From the NCBI RefSeq assembly GCF_004769525.1, contig NZ_RQFT01000003.1:682001-746000 (forward strand): a stretch of 64,000 nucleotides of DNA, in the 5' to 3' direction. Positions 10,058 through 19,072 of this stretch are shown one piece after another. Numbering within the stretch: position 1 is the stretch's first letter; the number at the start of each line of letters is the position of its first letter. Both the position numbers and the translations under genes were made by a program. Source of the DNA: Leptospira bouyouniensis. Lineage in GTDB: Bacteria > Spirochaetota > Leptospiria > Leptospirales > Leptospiraceae. The notes beneath the pieces were generated by a model, which saw only the letters and a list, made by a program, of their open reading frames with translations, was not told the DNA's origin and did no database searches.

Positions 10058-11242
10058 CTATGGGACAATTACTTTTCCTGAGATATAATTGTCGCTAAAT
10101 CCTTTAGGTCCATCTTTCACAAAATAGGAAGAAAGAACAACACATTCTTCATGATAGGTCAAGACATCAAAGGTTCTTTGATCCGTTTGGTATGTTCCTG
10201 AGTTGATCGGTGTAAATATTTCTGTATATGAAAAAGTAGCGGGTCCGTTGCTACCACTTACTGTAGAACTGGTGGTATCCAAATATAAGTAATCTTCGTT
10301 TGCAGATTCGATTGTTGCTTTGGCAGTATATTCCATTTGATTTCCAACCAAATCGATAACTAAACAATGATTTGCACAGTTCCCAATAATTGTAGGTGCA
10401 TTCACACTTCCAACGCATGGAGAAACTGGCGGGGGAGGGGGAATTGTATCGATACTTCGATTGCCTTTAGCATCAGCAGTGGAACCAATGACTATTATTT
10501 TGTACGTTGAGTTTAGTTCTGGAGTTATGAATAAAAAATTTTAAGATGATGTGTCATAGAAAGAAGCAGAAATATAATTGATGACATTAAAATTATCGGC
10601 TGCAAGAGAAATGATACTTGGTCTACCAATGTAAGCGTTTAGTTGTTTGAAAGCGGAAAGATCCGAACCTGCTTGAAATCTGACTCGAATCACTTGGTAT
10701 TCTGTGCCTCCAATTACGGATCGTTTGGATTCATAACTAATAGACGGTAAGGTGATGGAATTTGGTGGGATGGTTGGAGGATTTGTAGGAGAGGTAGTCA
10801 GCTCCCTATAAGAAATAACTTTACCTTCTTTCTTTACCGTTAAGAAAACTTTGAATTTTTTACTATAATCAGAATAGGAAAATACAATTGAATTTGTTTG
10901 AAATAAATCTTCTTTTTGTTGAAAAAAACCTGAAATTTGATTCGTTTGTGCATTAAAAGAAATTTCATTTGGTTTTCCAATATATGCTTCTACTGTTTCA
11001 AAAGTTACATCCGATGAATTCAGTTTATATTCAATGAGAATATCTTGGAATTCGATGTTTCCATCTTTTCTATAAAAGGATGTAACACGGGCGGATTGGA
11101 ATTTGTCTTCCATGTTAATGTTAGTCGAAATTACAGGAAAAATTAAAAAAGCTAAAGAAAACAAATCTTCGCTCTTAGATTTATCATTATACGAAATCAA
11201 TAAAAACAATAATAAAAAAAAGGAAAATAAGGAATACATCAA
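10058..11242 (-). pseudogene. Secreted repeat protein split by an in-frame TAA
   Basis: A minus-strand frame opens at 11242 with a signal-like N-terminus (MMYSLFSFFLLLFLLIS) and runs 233 codons to TAA at 10541-10543. The same frame stays open beyond the stop to 10058. The upstream part has two copies of a repeat: AYIGKPNEISFNAQTNQISG... near residue 85 and AYIGRPSIISLAADNFNVIN... near residue 208. The TAA lies inside the second copy. The sequence after it (NFLFITPELNSTYKIIVIGS) aligns with the matching part of copy 1 (NSIVFSYSDYSKKFKVFLTV). Both copies end in Pro-rich linkers. This indicates one ancestral protein of about 394 codons with a nonsense change, unless the stop is read through or is a sequence error. 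Function unknown; the layout suggests a surface protein with Ig-like or beta-sandwich modules. Confidence 0.75.
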
Positions 11243-11948
11243 TGTTATTTAAAAAAATAGGATTTTTTATTCATTAATTTTTATATATGTATGGTTTTGC
11301 ATATCTTTAATTTATTATGTGCATTAGAATATTAGTAAGTATAAGTATTGTCATTTTGTTACTCCTATTATTGAAAAATAATAATGGATAATGCTACAAG
11401 AAACTTTATAAAGGAAAAAATGTTTATTTGATATTTGTAGGTAATTTCTATACCCAACTACTATCTCCGATATTTGTTAATATTTCAAAAAGAGAATTCA
11501 CAAGTTGGTAATTAACGATTATTTCAAAATCTCTGATTTGGCTCGATTCCATTCAGGTTTCAATCAAGTTTGAGAAGTGATCCCTGATTAGCAAAGACCA
11601 TCATCATCAATTGTAGGGAACTTGTCGAACCCAACGGACTGAAAACGGTACTAGACAACTGAATATCGTTTTATATTAGACAAACCTTATGTTGTTTTTC
11701 CGAAATTCAGTTTTAGAACAAAGCACTCAATTTAGGTGAAAACCGATAGACCAAACATTTGTTGGCGATGAAATTCTTGTGATCCCTAGTACGGGATTGA
11801 ATGACTCATTGTGATTTAATAACATGAATCCAATTCATGTCCAATCAGTTAGTCATTTGCTAAATTCAATGCACAGAAATCGAAAGTAATTCAAGATAGG
11901 AAATACCGTTTTCTTGCAATTTCTGTTATAGCAGATATTGTATCTATT
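11243..11948. other. Gene-poor stretch before the carbonic anhydrase
   Basis: About 700 bp, very AT-rich, with no supported gene. A short minus-strand open stretch near 11575-11680 reads like protein (…STVFSPLGSTSSLQLMMM…) but has no start and fewer than 40 codons. It may be a gene remnant. No clear Shine-Dalgarno sequence precedes the ATG at 11949. Confidence 0.5.
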
Positions 11949-12557
11949 ATGTCAAACACACTCATACAACAAGAATCCAGTAAAGTCCACAAGGAAGTCA
12001 TCGACGCCAATGAAAAATATGCATCTGCTTTTGGTAAAAAAGGAGAATTGGCCCTCCCTCCCGCGAGAAGTTTTACCATCCTCACCTGCATGGATGCAAG
12101 ACTCGATCCCGCAAAATATGCAGGTTTAGCGGAAGGAGATGCTCACGTGATTCGTAACGCAGGCGGTCGTGCCAGTGACGATGCGATTCGATCGCTTGTG
12201 ATCTCTTATAAACTATTAGGAACAAAAGAATTTTTTGTCATCCATCACTCTGATTGTGGAATGCAACTTTTCACTGATCCGATCATTCGTAATCTTCTTT
12301 CTAAAAGTTTAAAAACAGCAACTATTGATTCAAACGGATGGCGCAATTTAGAAGAATCTGGTGGTTCGGATGAAGCAAAGTTCATTCCGTTTCTAACCTT
12401 TGAAAATTTAGAACAAAGTGTAATTGATGACGTAAAAAGAATTCGAAACCATCCGTTAATTCCTAAAGACATTCCAGTGTATGGATATTATTATGATGTA
12501 AAAACGGGGAAACTCATAGAAGTTCCCGAAGCCACCAAAATTGGAAGGGCATCATAA
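11949..12557 (+). CDS. Beta-class carbonic anhydrase
   Basis: This enzyme interconverts CO2 and bicarbonate in the cytoplasm. The 202 aa protein has the zinc-site signature: Cys and the Asp-Arg dyad in TCMDARLDP, then His and Cys in HHSDCGM. The conserved [15 protein letters not shown] block lies between them. Length and motifs fit the shorter beta class (clade of Rv1284-like enzymes, from memory). It is the only intact gene between 9.1 and 14.7 kb. Bicarbonate transport genes of the window lie 23 kb away (34.3-38.7 kb), so any functional link is inference. Confidence 0.95.
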   Translation: MSNTLIQQESSKVHKEVIDANEKYASAFGKKGELALPPARSFTILTCMDARLDPAKYAGLAEGDAHVIRNAGGRASDDAIRSLVISYKLLGTKEFFVIHHSDCGMQLFTDPIIRNLLSKSLKTATIDSNGWRNLEESGGSDEAKFIPFLTFENLEQSVIDDVKRIRNHPLIPKDIPVYGYYYDVKTGKLIEVPEATKIGRAS

Positions 12558-12788
12558 GCAAAATCTTATTATTCTTGGTTCAATCATAACCTTTAGAATT
12601 CTCGGTGAATACATAGTTGGTTTATCTCTACTATTGAGAAGCGATAAATCAGCTATAATCATTAATTCTAGCAAACGTTATTCCTAAAAATAATTCACTT
12701 AAGTTCAATGATCATTTTATCTTAATGGAAAAGTTTATTAGCTGATTGAGTAGAAATAAGCCAATTTAATGGAATTTGACGAAATCAC

Positions 12789-13553
12789 TTATTCGGGTCG
12801 ATTGTTGATATACGTGGTTATAGCTGTATTTGCATCTTCGATATCGGGAATATAAACATTGCTTAGGTTAGTATTTCCTGCATGACCATATATCTTTTCA
12901 CCAGAATTTGAAATGTCTTCTCTTGCCCACCAAGCTTGGATCACTGTGTAAGTAGAGTTCATCGTGAATTGTTCTAATCGATTCAAATTTCTATCGTATA
13001 AGACGAAAGTTGGATTTAATGAATAATTTTCATATGATGGTATTGTGCCTAAGGTGAAGGCACTGTATAATTTTGAGAGAACCGTAACCAAAATCAAATT
13101 TGACTGCCTGAACTCAGGGAGAAGATAACCAACTACAATGTAGTCTGCATCAATGTTTTTGAGCGAGTATGTTAATTCTTGCTCTGATTTTTTATTGATC
13201 TCAACCAGTTTTAAAATTTCATCAATTCCAGATTTTTTGGTAATTTGTAAATATGTATCAACAAACTCCTTCACTTTGGATTCGGGAATATCATCTCTAA
13301 CTCCATTCACTTTGAATTTTTCGATTGGTTGACCACTTTTAAAATAAGACTTTAAGGATCGATTATAATTTAAGCTTGCGGTTGAAGTGCGTCCATATTT
13401 ATTGCTTTGAGAGATGTAGTATGGGAAAAAGTTGACTAAAGCGATCGTCTTGTTTGTGCTTGCGGTTTAAGCAGTATAATCCCTTACAATAACTTGCGAC
13501 TTGCAGTGAATTGCGATAAAAATTAAAAGAAAGGATATATATTGATTTTTCAT
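12789..13553 (-). pseudogene. Lipoprotein gene interrupted by an in-frame TAA at codon 29
   Basis: An ATG at 13553 starts a lipoprotein signal (MKNQYISFLLIFIAIHC, lipid Cys at residue 17) followed by KSQVIVRDYTA and then TAA at 13467-13469. The frame continues unbroken from TASTNKTIALVNFFPYY to the stop near 12789, giving about 254 codons in all. A GTG at 13310 could start a shorter product, but it would lack the export signal. The body contains DADYIVVGYLLPEF and a NPTFVLYDRNLNRLEQF strand pair. Family not recognised. A nonsense mutation is the simplest reading. Confidence 0.75.
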
Positions 13554-14074
13554 ATAGTGTTCAAACATGCGTTATGTTTAAAATTTTGGAAAGTCTTATT
13601 TTTAAGATAACTTAAAATAATAATATTGTTATAAATTTAAATAAATAAATGGTTTAGAATTCATTTTGTCTTTCAGGATAATTTGTGATGACCACTGAAT
13701 TAGAAATTGAAGTTGAATTCTAAAAATTTTTCCTATTTTTAATCCTTTGATAAAAAATTCACCACTTAGGAAAGTCCTTCAACTTTTAATTAGATCCAGT
13801 AAGTGCGTGCAAAAGGGAATCTTAGTATATTTGTGAAAGATATGGCATTCCAATAATGAGCTTATCAAAGTGTAGAAGTTAATCGGCTGAAGAGGGATTT
13901 CATTTTTATATATTAATGAATTCTCTGTTCAATTTTCAGGTTCGGTTAACGATATAGCCCTCTCCAATTTGCATCGTAGTGGTAGTATTTCTTAACAATC
14001 AAAATAATGTTTCGTTGGGAGACTTGCCATTAACATCCTATCGATAAACATGTATAGATACGCAACATAACTTT

Positions 14075-14218
14075 TTAGTTGGAAGTCTCATTATCTTTTT
14101 CATCATAAATTTCAATAGCGAGTAAATTCAAAATCCTTTCACTAGGAGGACGTTGATGTTCTAATTCACTATCTTTTTGCGCAATTGCCTGATTATATTT
14201 AGTCTGATCATAGAAAAA
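14075..14218 (-). pseudogene. C-terminal gene fragment without a start
   Basis: After a TGA at 14219-14221, 47 codons read FFYDQTKYNQAIAQKDSELE, then HQRPPSERILNLLAIEIYDE, and end at TAA 14075-14077. The composition (acidic, helical, third-position AT-rich) looks like genuine coding sequence, but there is no in-frame start codon. I infer a decayed 3' end of a gene whose 5' part is lost. The family is unknown. Confidence 0.4.
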
Positions 14219-14436
14219 TCACAGATTTCCGTAATTTTAAATGAGTCAAAATATTGCCTATATTGCGAGAAACATGAATAATTCTTTTAGTTAGGGTCAC
14301 AACGAAGACTTTGATACTTTGATCTGGCGATAAAACGATTGTATTAAGTCGTAACTCGAACCATCTCGCGTGCTTGGTTCTAAACTTATTGGATGTATCA
14401 TAGATGGTTGTGATAGATTCAATTTTTTTAGATTTA

Positions 14437-14497
14437 CCGCGCCAGCGATAGAAGCGGAAATCCTTTCCGATAGGAAAGATTGGAGCGGATAGCGCGG
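14437..14497. repeat. Palindromic element (nested hairpin)
   Basis: The outer arms are CCGCGC (14437-14442) and GCGCGG (14492-14497). A perfect inner hairpin CTTTCC-GATA-GGAAAG spans 14463-14478. Between them are AGCGATAG-like and GAGCGGATAG-like half-matches. It is unusually G+C-rich for its surroundings. It looks like a dispersed intergenic palindrome or an old terminator rather than coding DNA. Copy number cannot be judged from one window. Confidence 0.5.
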
Positions 14498-14724
14498 TCG
14501 TGATTGGATCGAATTTATCTCAACTAACAGATTCGAGGCGCCGTAATCTTTTGAAAAAGAATGTATGCATTCAGTATTAATATTTACGAATTCTCTCCCA
14601 ACTTTCCAAAGACTAATCTCCGTCACCTTCCCATATTGAAGGATTCGAAGTGACTTTCCCTCTAATCGATCGACGTGACTTCCCTAAGTTGATCAAAAGG
14701 CATGTCTTTCAGTCTACCAAAAGG

Positions 14725-15537
14725 TTAGTCCGTCAAATCTACCTCTTCGAATGCCTCTGTTTGGTGGCGAAACATCCAGAGTTTACTACCTGAGTAAAAA
14801 TTGATGAAACCATCTCGCATTTCAAATTGATAAATACGTCGGAGTAATAAATTTTCTTCAAATTGAACTTCCGAAGGAAGGTCGATCACAAGCATACGAC
14901 GTGTTGTGATGATTGCCACTTTATCATAGAGATTGGCAAAACCACTGAGAGTTTCTTGTTCAAGGCTAATTGTATCCCAATGGTTCGTATAACTATTGTA
15001 TAGGTAGAGTTTACGATCACTGGCAACAAGGGCAGCTTTATGACCCATTGCGACTTGGTAACGTTCTTCACCAAAGATATGTCCCTTTTCCCATTCTGTG
15101 CTCGAATTACTCACACCTAACAAATTTTTTTGCGAGACGATGATACAAAGGTCACCGAAACATTTTGAGTAACGAACATGTTCCCCTCTTGTGGAATAAG
15201 ATACTTCTGTCCCATCGGATAAAAATGCCTTATAGGACAAATGTCCTTCCACAAAGTTGATCGTTGTTTGGATATAAGGGTAAGCTGTTTTATCTGTAGG
15301 TTCATTGGAAAATACCGTTATATCTGGTTTGGCGGGTACCGTAGGAACATGCAGTTCTGGGTGTGGTCTTTGAGGTGGTCTCGAACGATTTTGGCCAACG
15401 GTATCCATGTAATACATGTCCCCATCAAATTGGTTAGGATTGGCAAATAGAGAAGGGATGATGCCGATTACAATGGAAAATCCAATGATAACGGTTAGTA
15501 CTTTTATTATCAGTTTTGAATGCTGCCAAGAGAACAT
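14725..15537 (-). CDS. Membrane-anchored protein of unknown function
   Basis: I chose the ATG at 15537 (MFSWQHSKLIIKVL). It gives an N-terminal membrane anchor (VLTVIIGFSIVIGIIPSLF) and starts 32 bp after the LOG gene stop, whereas the longer frame would overlap that gene. The 270 aa product has a Pro-rich linker (RPPQRPHPELHVPTVPAKP), then a beta-rich extracytoplasmic domain with repeated strand pairs such as KLYLYNSYTNHWDTISL and KLWMFRHQ. This suggests a WD40- or Kelch-like propeller fragment. The family is not recognised. It is probably co-transcribed with the upstream LOG gene. Confidence 0.75.
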   Translation of the reverse strand: MFSWQHSKLIIKVLTVIIGFSIVIGIIPSLFANPNQFDGDMYYMDTVGQNRSRPPQRPHPELHVPTVPAKPDITVFSNEPTDKTAYPYIQTTINFVEGHLSYKAFLSDGTEVSYSTRGEHVRYSKCFGDLCIIVSQKNLLGVSNSSTEWEKGHIFGEERYQVAMGHKAALVASDRKLYLYNSYTNHWDTISLEQETLSGFANLYDKVAIITTRRMLVIDLPSEVQFEENLLLRRIYQFEMRDGFINFYSGSKLWMFRHQTEAFEEVDLTD

Positions 15538-15568
15538 GTCTATACGTTTCCTTCCCGTTGAATCTTTA

Positions 15569-16159
15569 TTATATGGACTCTTCCGACAACCATTTCTCCA
15601 CTTTTGATGGAGAATAGTTTTGTACATGAGTGAGTAAGTCTTTCGTTTCTTTTAGGACAGTTACGAGATCTAAGTTTTCCTTTTTTAAAAAACCTGATTC
15701 TACCATGGTTTGGAACATTTGGACAAGTGAATCGTAAAACCCATTCCAATTCAATAATACGATGGGTTTGTTGTGGAGTCCCAGTTGTGACCAAGTTACC
15801 ACTTCAAAAAATTCCTCCATCGTTCCAAACCCGCCAGGTAACACAACAAAGGCATCCGAACGTTCAAACATGATGCGTTTTCTTTCGTGCATGGAGTCCA
15901 CTTGGATAAGCTCTGTGAGTCCTATGTGTTCAATTTCCTTTCTTTTGAGAAACGTAGGGATCACACCTATGACTTGGCCTTGGTTCTCCAAACATCCGTT
16001 TGCTACGGCTCCCATAAGTCCCACACTCGCACCGCCATAAACAATTCCAACAGAATGTTTTGCAAGTGTTTCACCCAATTGGTAAGCTTCTTTGAGAAAG
16101 GAAGGATTTAGTCCTGAAGAGGAACCACAGTAAATAGCAATCTTTTGTACGGAAACCAT
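15569..16159 (-). CDS. LOG-family nucleotide 5'-monophosphate phosphoribohydrolase
   Basis: The 196 aa Rossmann-like protein carries the LOG signature PGGFGTMEEFFEV and the N-terminal IAIYCGSSSG...YGGASVGLMG block. Family members cleave cytokinin-type or ordinary nucleoside 5'-monophosphates into base and ribose 5-phosphate, and older annotations call them lysine decarboxylases. It is cytoplasmic. It lies between DUF4846 and the membrane-anchored unknown, all on the minus strand. The physiological substrate in a spirochaete is not evident. Confidence 0.92.
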   Translation of the reverse strand: MVSVQKIAIYCGSSSGLNPSFLKEAYQLGETLAKHSVGIVYGGASVGLMGAVANGCLENQGQVIGVIPTFLKRKEIEHIGLTELIQVDSMHERKRIMFERSDAFVVLPGGFGTMEEFFEVVTWSQLGLHNKPIVLLNWNGFYDSLVQMFQTMVESGFLKKENLDLVTVLKETKDLLTHVQNYSPSKVEKWLSEESI

Positions 16160-16226
16160 TAGGTGGACAGGATCGATTGCCTAATGGAATTGAAAAGTGA
16201 AAATGGAAAATGGGAAAACTTAGTGA

Positions 16227-17036
16227 TTATTTTCGGAAACCATAAAAAGCATTTGAAGGGAATTCCCACTCGGGTGTTGGGAAAATTTGACCCTCAGGCA
16301 GAACAAACCAAGGAGAAATAGGAGTATCGTTTTTTAAGATATGCATTTCTTGGGAAGGCATATAACTCTGTGCTAATAAAAACACTGTGTTTCCATCCTT
16401 CGATTGGGCTTTGTCAACAACCATCACCACATGACCAGGAGAACCTGCCTCAATCCAAACATCTCCTGGTTCTAAATGTGTTAGCGATTTTTTCACAAGT
16501 TCGGATTTGAGAGAAATTGTTCCCGCATAACTGTAGATAAATTTTAGATATACTTCAAAAACGTCTCGATTGTTTCCTTTTTTGCCATTGCCTACCTTCC
16601 AGCTTGTTTTATTTCCTTTCACATCCACTCTATCACCTTTTGCAAACCGAAAGAAGGGAACTTCCATTCCATTGCTGATCGTAAATTGGATTTTTCCCCA
16701 TTCCTTTCGCGAATATAAATACTCAGCACGGAGTTTCATCACCGCATCCGCACATTGGATGAGGTCAGATTTAAGTAAGGGAAAATCGAGAACAGCTAAA
16801 TGGACTTGGTTTTGTTTTTTGGATCCATTGTACAAAAATACAGGGCTTCCTTTTGGTTTTAAGGGAAAGTTTTGGAGGTAGGTAGAAAAACTTTCTTTTG
16901 GGTAAATAACTCGCAGGTATCCGTTAGGTGGTAAAAAACGTTCTTGGATGGATTCTGAATCAAGGGGACAAATAAAAAAAAATAAGAAATAGAAACAAAG
17001 TCTTCGGCCCAATTGATACCAGAGCTTTGATTTCAT
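16227..17036 (-). CDS. DUF4846-family exported protein
   Basis: The ATG at 17036 is preferred because it gives a signal-like N-terminus (MKSKLWYQLGRRLCFYFLFFFICPL); upstream extension runs into the next gene. Family features are visible: FLPPNGYLRV..SFSTYLQNFPLKPKGSPVF, then CADAVMKLRAEYLY, then IQFTISNG, and a C-terminal GDVWIEAGSPGHVVMVVD block. I match these from memory to DUF4846. The conserved Cys-Ala-Asp, Arg-Glu and His residues suggest an enzyme, but no activity is known to me. 269 aa is normal for the family. Confidence 0.82.
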   Translation of the reverse strand: MKSKLWYQLGRRLCFYFLFFFICPLDSESIQERFLPPNGYLRVIYPKESFSTYLQNFPLKPKGSPVFLYNGSKKQNQVHLAVLDFPLLKSDLIQCADAVMKLRAEYLYSRKEWGKIQFTISNGMEVPFFRFAKGDRVDVKGNKTSWKVGNGKKGNNRDVFEVYLKFIYSYAGTISLKSELVKKSLTHLEPGDVWIEAGSPGHVVMVVDKAQSKDGNTVFLLAQSYMPSQEMHILKNDTPISPWFVLPEGQIFPTPEWEFPSNAFYGFRK

Positions 17037-17080
17037 TTTTGTTGCTTGTTGATTCACTTTACCCAATCCAAAATCATATT

Positions 17081-18103
17081 TCAACGTGTCACAACCAGTT
17101 TGATTGATTCTTCCAACCATGCTTCTTTTGCTTCCGCAAAGGGAACTGTTTTTGTAACAATTTTTTCGGGAGTGAAAATTCCCTTTTGGATTTCTGGATA
17201 AAGAGCTTTCATCGAATCGATTGATTCCACTCGGCCAATCTGGATTTCTGCTCCTTGGTTGTACATTTCTAAATACGGAATTTCCAAACGATTGGTCCAA
17301 AAGATAGAAGCAGAACTTAAGATAGCATTTTTTCCCATTGAACGAGTGGCAAATTCCCATCCTTCTTTTGTGGCTGATGCATCACAAACCAAATCATACT
17401 TCTCCGTTGGTTTGGGAAAATTAGAGACAAAGGTAACGGGGATACCAAGAGAAGTTGCTAAATCAACCCGTTCTCTATTTGTATCGACATACATAACTTC
17501 GGCTTTTTTTGTTTGGTGAAGGTAGAGAGCCGTGTAAAGTCCGATACTTCCAGCATTGCCACCAACTACCAAAGTTTTGGGATCTTTTTTTCTTTCTAAA
17601 AATCGACCTGCCAATTTCCAAACTTCCGAGATATTATCACTCAAACTTGCAATCCCAACAGGATTGAGTTTTGGGTCAAGTTCGAGTAACATTTGTTTTG
17701 CGTAAGGAACTTTGATGAGTTCTGAAATGGCACCACCAACCGCATGGGCACCAGGTGGCATTCCATAAGCAGAAGTATATGGAACTGTTTCACAAGAATT
17801 GGTATGTATGGACAAACAAGAAGGACATGTCCCACATGAAATTTGGAAGGGGATCGCAACCATTGATCCGATTTTAAATTTTCCTTCTAAATCTTCCGAT
17901 ATACCTTTGATATGACCAACAAACTCGTGTCCTACGGGAAACGGCGCACGAAAAAGAGTTTCTCCCCTTACGATGGGCAAATCCAAATCGCAACGAGCGA
18001 TCGCAATAGGTTCTATTAGTGCTTGATTTTCACCTGTGATGGTTGGCGTTATTACCTCTTCCCATTCAAGGATTCCTTTTTTCCGAAAGACAAGTCGTAA
18101 CAT
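17081..18103 (-). CDS. Zinc-dependent alcohol dehydrogenase-like (MDR) protein
   Basis: This is a 340 aa medium-chain dehydrogenase/reductase. The GroES-like half has a catalytic zinc set (Cys in ARCDLD, GHEFVG) and structural zinc cysteines CGTCPSCLSIHTNSC. The Rossmann half has TLVVGGNAGSIGLY, followed by an acidic residue in YVDTNRER that suggests NAD preference. Overall it is closest to threonine/sorbitol-type dehydrogenases, but the substrate cannot be read. It sits 55 bp downstream of the SDR-like gene, with a palindromic operator candidate just before its start. Confidence 0.88.
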   Translation of the reverse strand: MLRLVFRKKGILEWEEVITPTITGENQALIEPIAIARCDLDLPIVRGETLFRAPFPVGHEFVGHIKGISEDLEGKFKIGSMVAIPFQISCGTCPSCLSIHTNSCETVPYTSAYGMPPGAHAVGGAISELIKVPYAKQMLLELDPKLNPVGIASLSDNISEVWKLAGRFLERKKDPKTLVVGGNAGSIGLYTALYLHQTKKAEVMYVDTNRERVDLATSLGIPVTFVSNFPKPTEKYDLVCDASATKEGWEFATRSMGKNAILSSASIFWTNRLEIPYLEMYNQGAEIQIGRVESIDSMKALYPEIQKGIFTPEKIVTKTVPFAEAKEAWLEESIKLVVTR

Positions 18104-18114
18104 TTGACCCTCCG

Positions 18115-18130
18115 TATACCGATCGGTCTA
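18115..18130. promoter_or_regulatory. TetR-type operator candidate
   Basis: A perfect 10-bp palindrome ACCGATCGGT (18118-18127) lies inside an imperfect 16-bp palindrome (TATACCGATCGGTCTA). It is 12-27 bp upstream of the dehydrogenase start, between two same-strand genes. The core resembles operators of TetR/AcrR regulators. The regulator is not next to it. Confidence 0.5.
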
Positions 18131-18158
18131 CAATTCGGTTCTTTTCATTTTTATGCAA

Positions 18159-18986
18159 CTAAAATTGTTGGAACCAATTTGGCAAAGTTGGCATCGCCGA
18201 TTCTTCCCAAGTCCAATCACCAAGGACAGTGACAATCGGAGATTGGGATTGAAGTGCTTTTGTCAAACCTCGAGTTAGGTCCTCTCTCACTGTAGGTCTA
18301 TAAGGAGTTGTAAATTGGTTTTGAAAGGCCTCTTTTTCATGTTCCCAAGCATAAGAAAGAAAAAAGTCCATAAACTTCTCGTTAGATGATTCAAATTTTG
18401 ATTTGAGATTTAGAAGATCAGGATGGTTTGTTTTTTTCATCGTCCGTTGTAATACGATTGAAATACCTCTTACACTTTTCGAAAAAAATGTTCCAGCACG
18501 GACTAAACGGCGTTTTGAAGGATTTTCAAACGCCCAAAGGTCCGCCTTGTACTTGGCAATTCCCATGGAACCATAAAACGCCAATGTATGACTAAGCCAA
18601 TAAAACGCTGAATAGGCGACAGTGAGTTTTGGTTGGAACTTTTTTTCTAAATCCACCATTGGATCCAAACAAATTCCCAGAGTATCTTTTATCTGTTCGT
18701 TTGTACTTTCGGCAATGGGAAATCCAACTTCTCCGAGAGCTGGTGTGTATATGAGAGCTTGAATCTGATTGGATCTACCAAGTCTTTCCAAATCTTCTAC
18801 AATGGAATTCGTAAGTCCAGGTTCCGCACGTTTTCCAAATAAAGTTAGGTCAGAATTCGACACAGGTTCATTTGTTGTAGTGGTAGAGATGATAAAAGAA
18901 GAGGGGTCAATGGATCTAATCGCGGTAATCGCACTTTGCCCCGCTTCCCCTGCACCACCGATGATTAAATATTGATTTTGTCCCAT
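18159..18986 (-). CDS. SDR-like NAD(P)-binding protein
   Basis: The 275 aa protein begins with a Rossmann signature (YLIIGGAGEAGQSAI). A possible SDR active-site region is YSAFYWLSHTLAFYGSMGIAKYKADLWAF, with a Tyr/Lys pair at KYKAD. The C-terminal half is divergent and helical. It could be an atypical short-chain dehydrogenase or an epimerase-like oxidoreductase. It lies immediately upstream of the zinc dehydrogenase on the same strand, so the two may act on one substrate. Confidence 0.72.
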   Translation of the reverse strand: MGQNQYLIIGGAGEAGQSAITAIRSIDPSSFIISTTTTNEPVSNSDLTLFGKRAEPGLTNSIVEDLERLGRSNQIQALIYTPALGEVGFPIAESTNEQIKDTLGICLDPMVDLEKKFQPKLTVAYSAFYWLSHTLAFYGSMGIAKYKADLWAFENPSKRRLVRAGTFFSKSVRGISIVLQRTMKKTNHPDLLNLKSKFESSNEKFMDFFLSYAWEHEKEAFQNQFTTPYRPTVREDLTRGLTKALQSQSPIVTVLGDWTWEESAMPTLPNWFQQF

Positions 18987-19072
18987 GAATCCCTACCTGA
19001 ATGTTTTTAAGACTCTAATTTTCGATTGATCATGGTAAAGTCTCTTAGATTCTTAATCGGAACAAGCGAAAT

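Larger units (their letters stand above)
13554..14724. other. Gene-poor stretch with a gene fragment and a palindromic element
   Basis: About 1.17 kb without an intact gene. It contains the minus-strand coding fragment at 14075-14218 and the palindromic element at 14437-14497, listed separately. A further short minus-strand stretch near 13960-14030 reads as IVKKYYHYDANWRGLYR before a stop and may be another remnant. The rest shows no feature I can support. Confidence 0.5.

Noticed and set aside
14297..14626. Minus-strand frame of 109 codons
   Set aside because: It runs across the palindromic element at 14437-14497 and reads its arms as low-information protein; there is no ribosome site and no family resemblance. 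I treat it as non-coding.
16227..17360. Long frame upstream of the DUF4846 start
   Set aside because: The extra 108 codons overlap the dehydrogenase gene and lack a signal peptide; the ATG at 17036 gives one.
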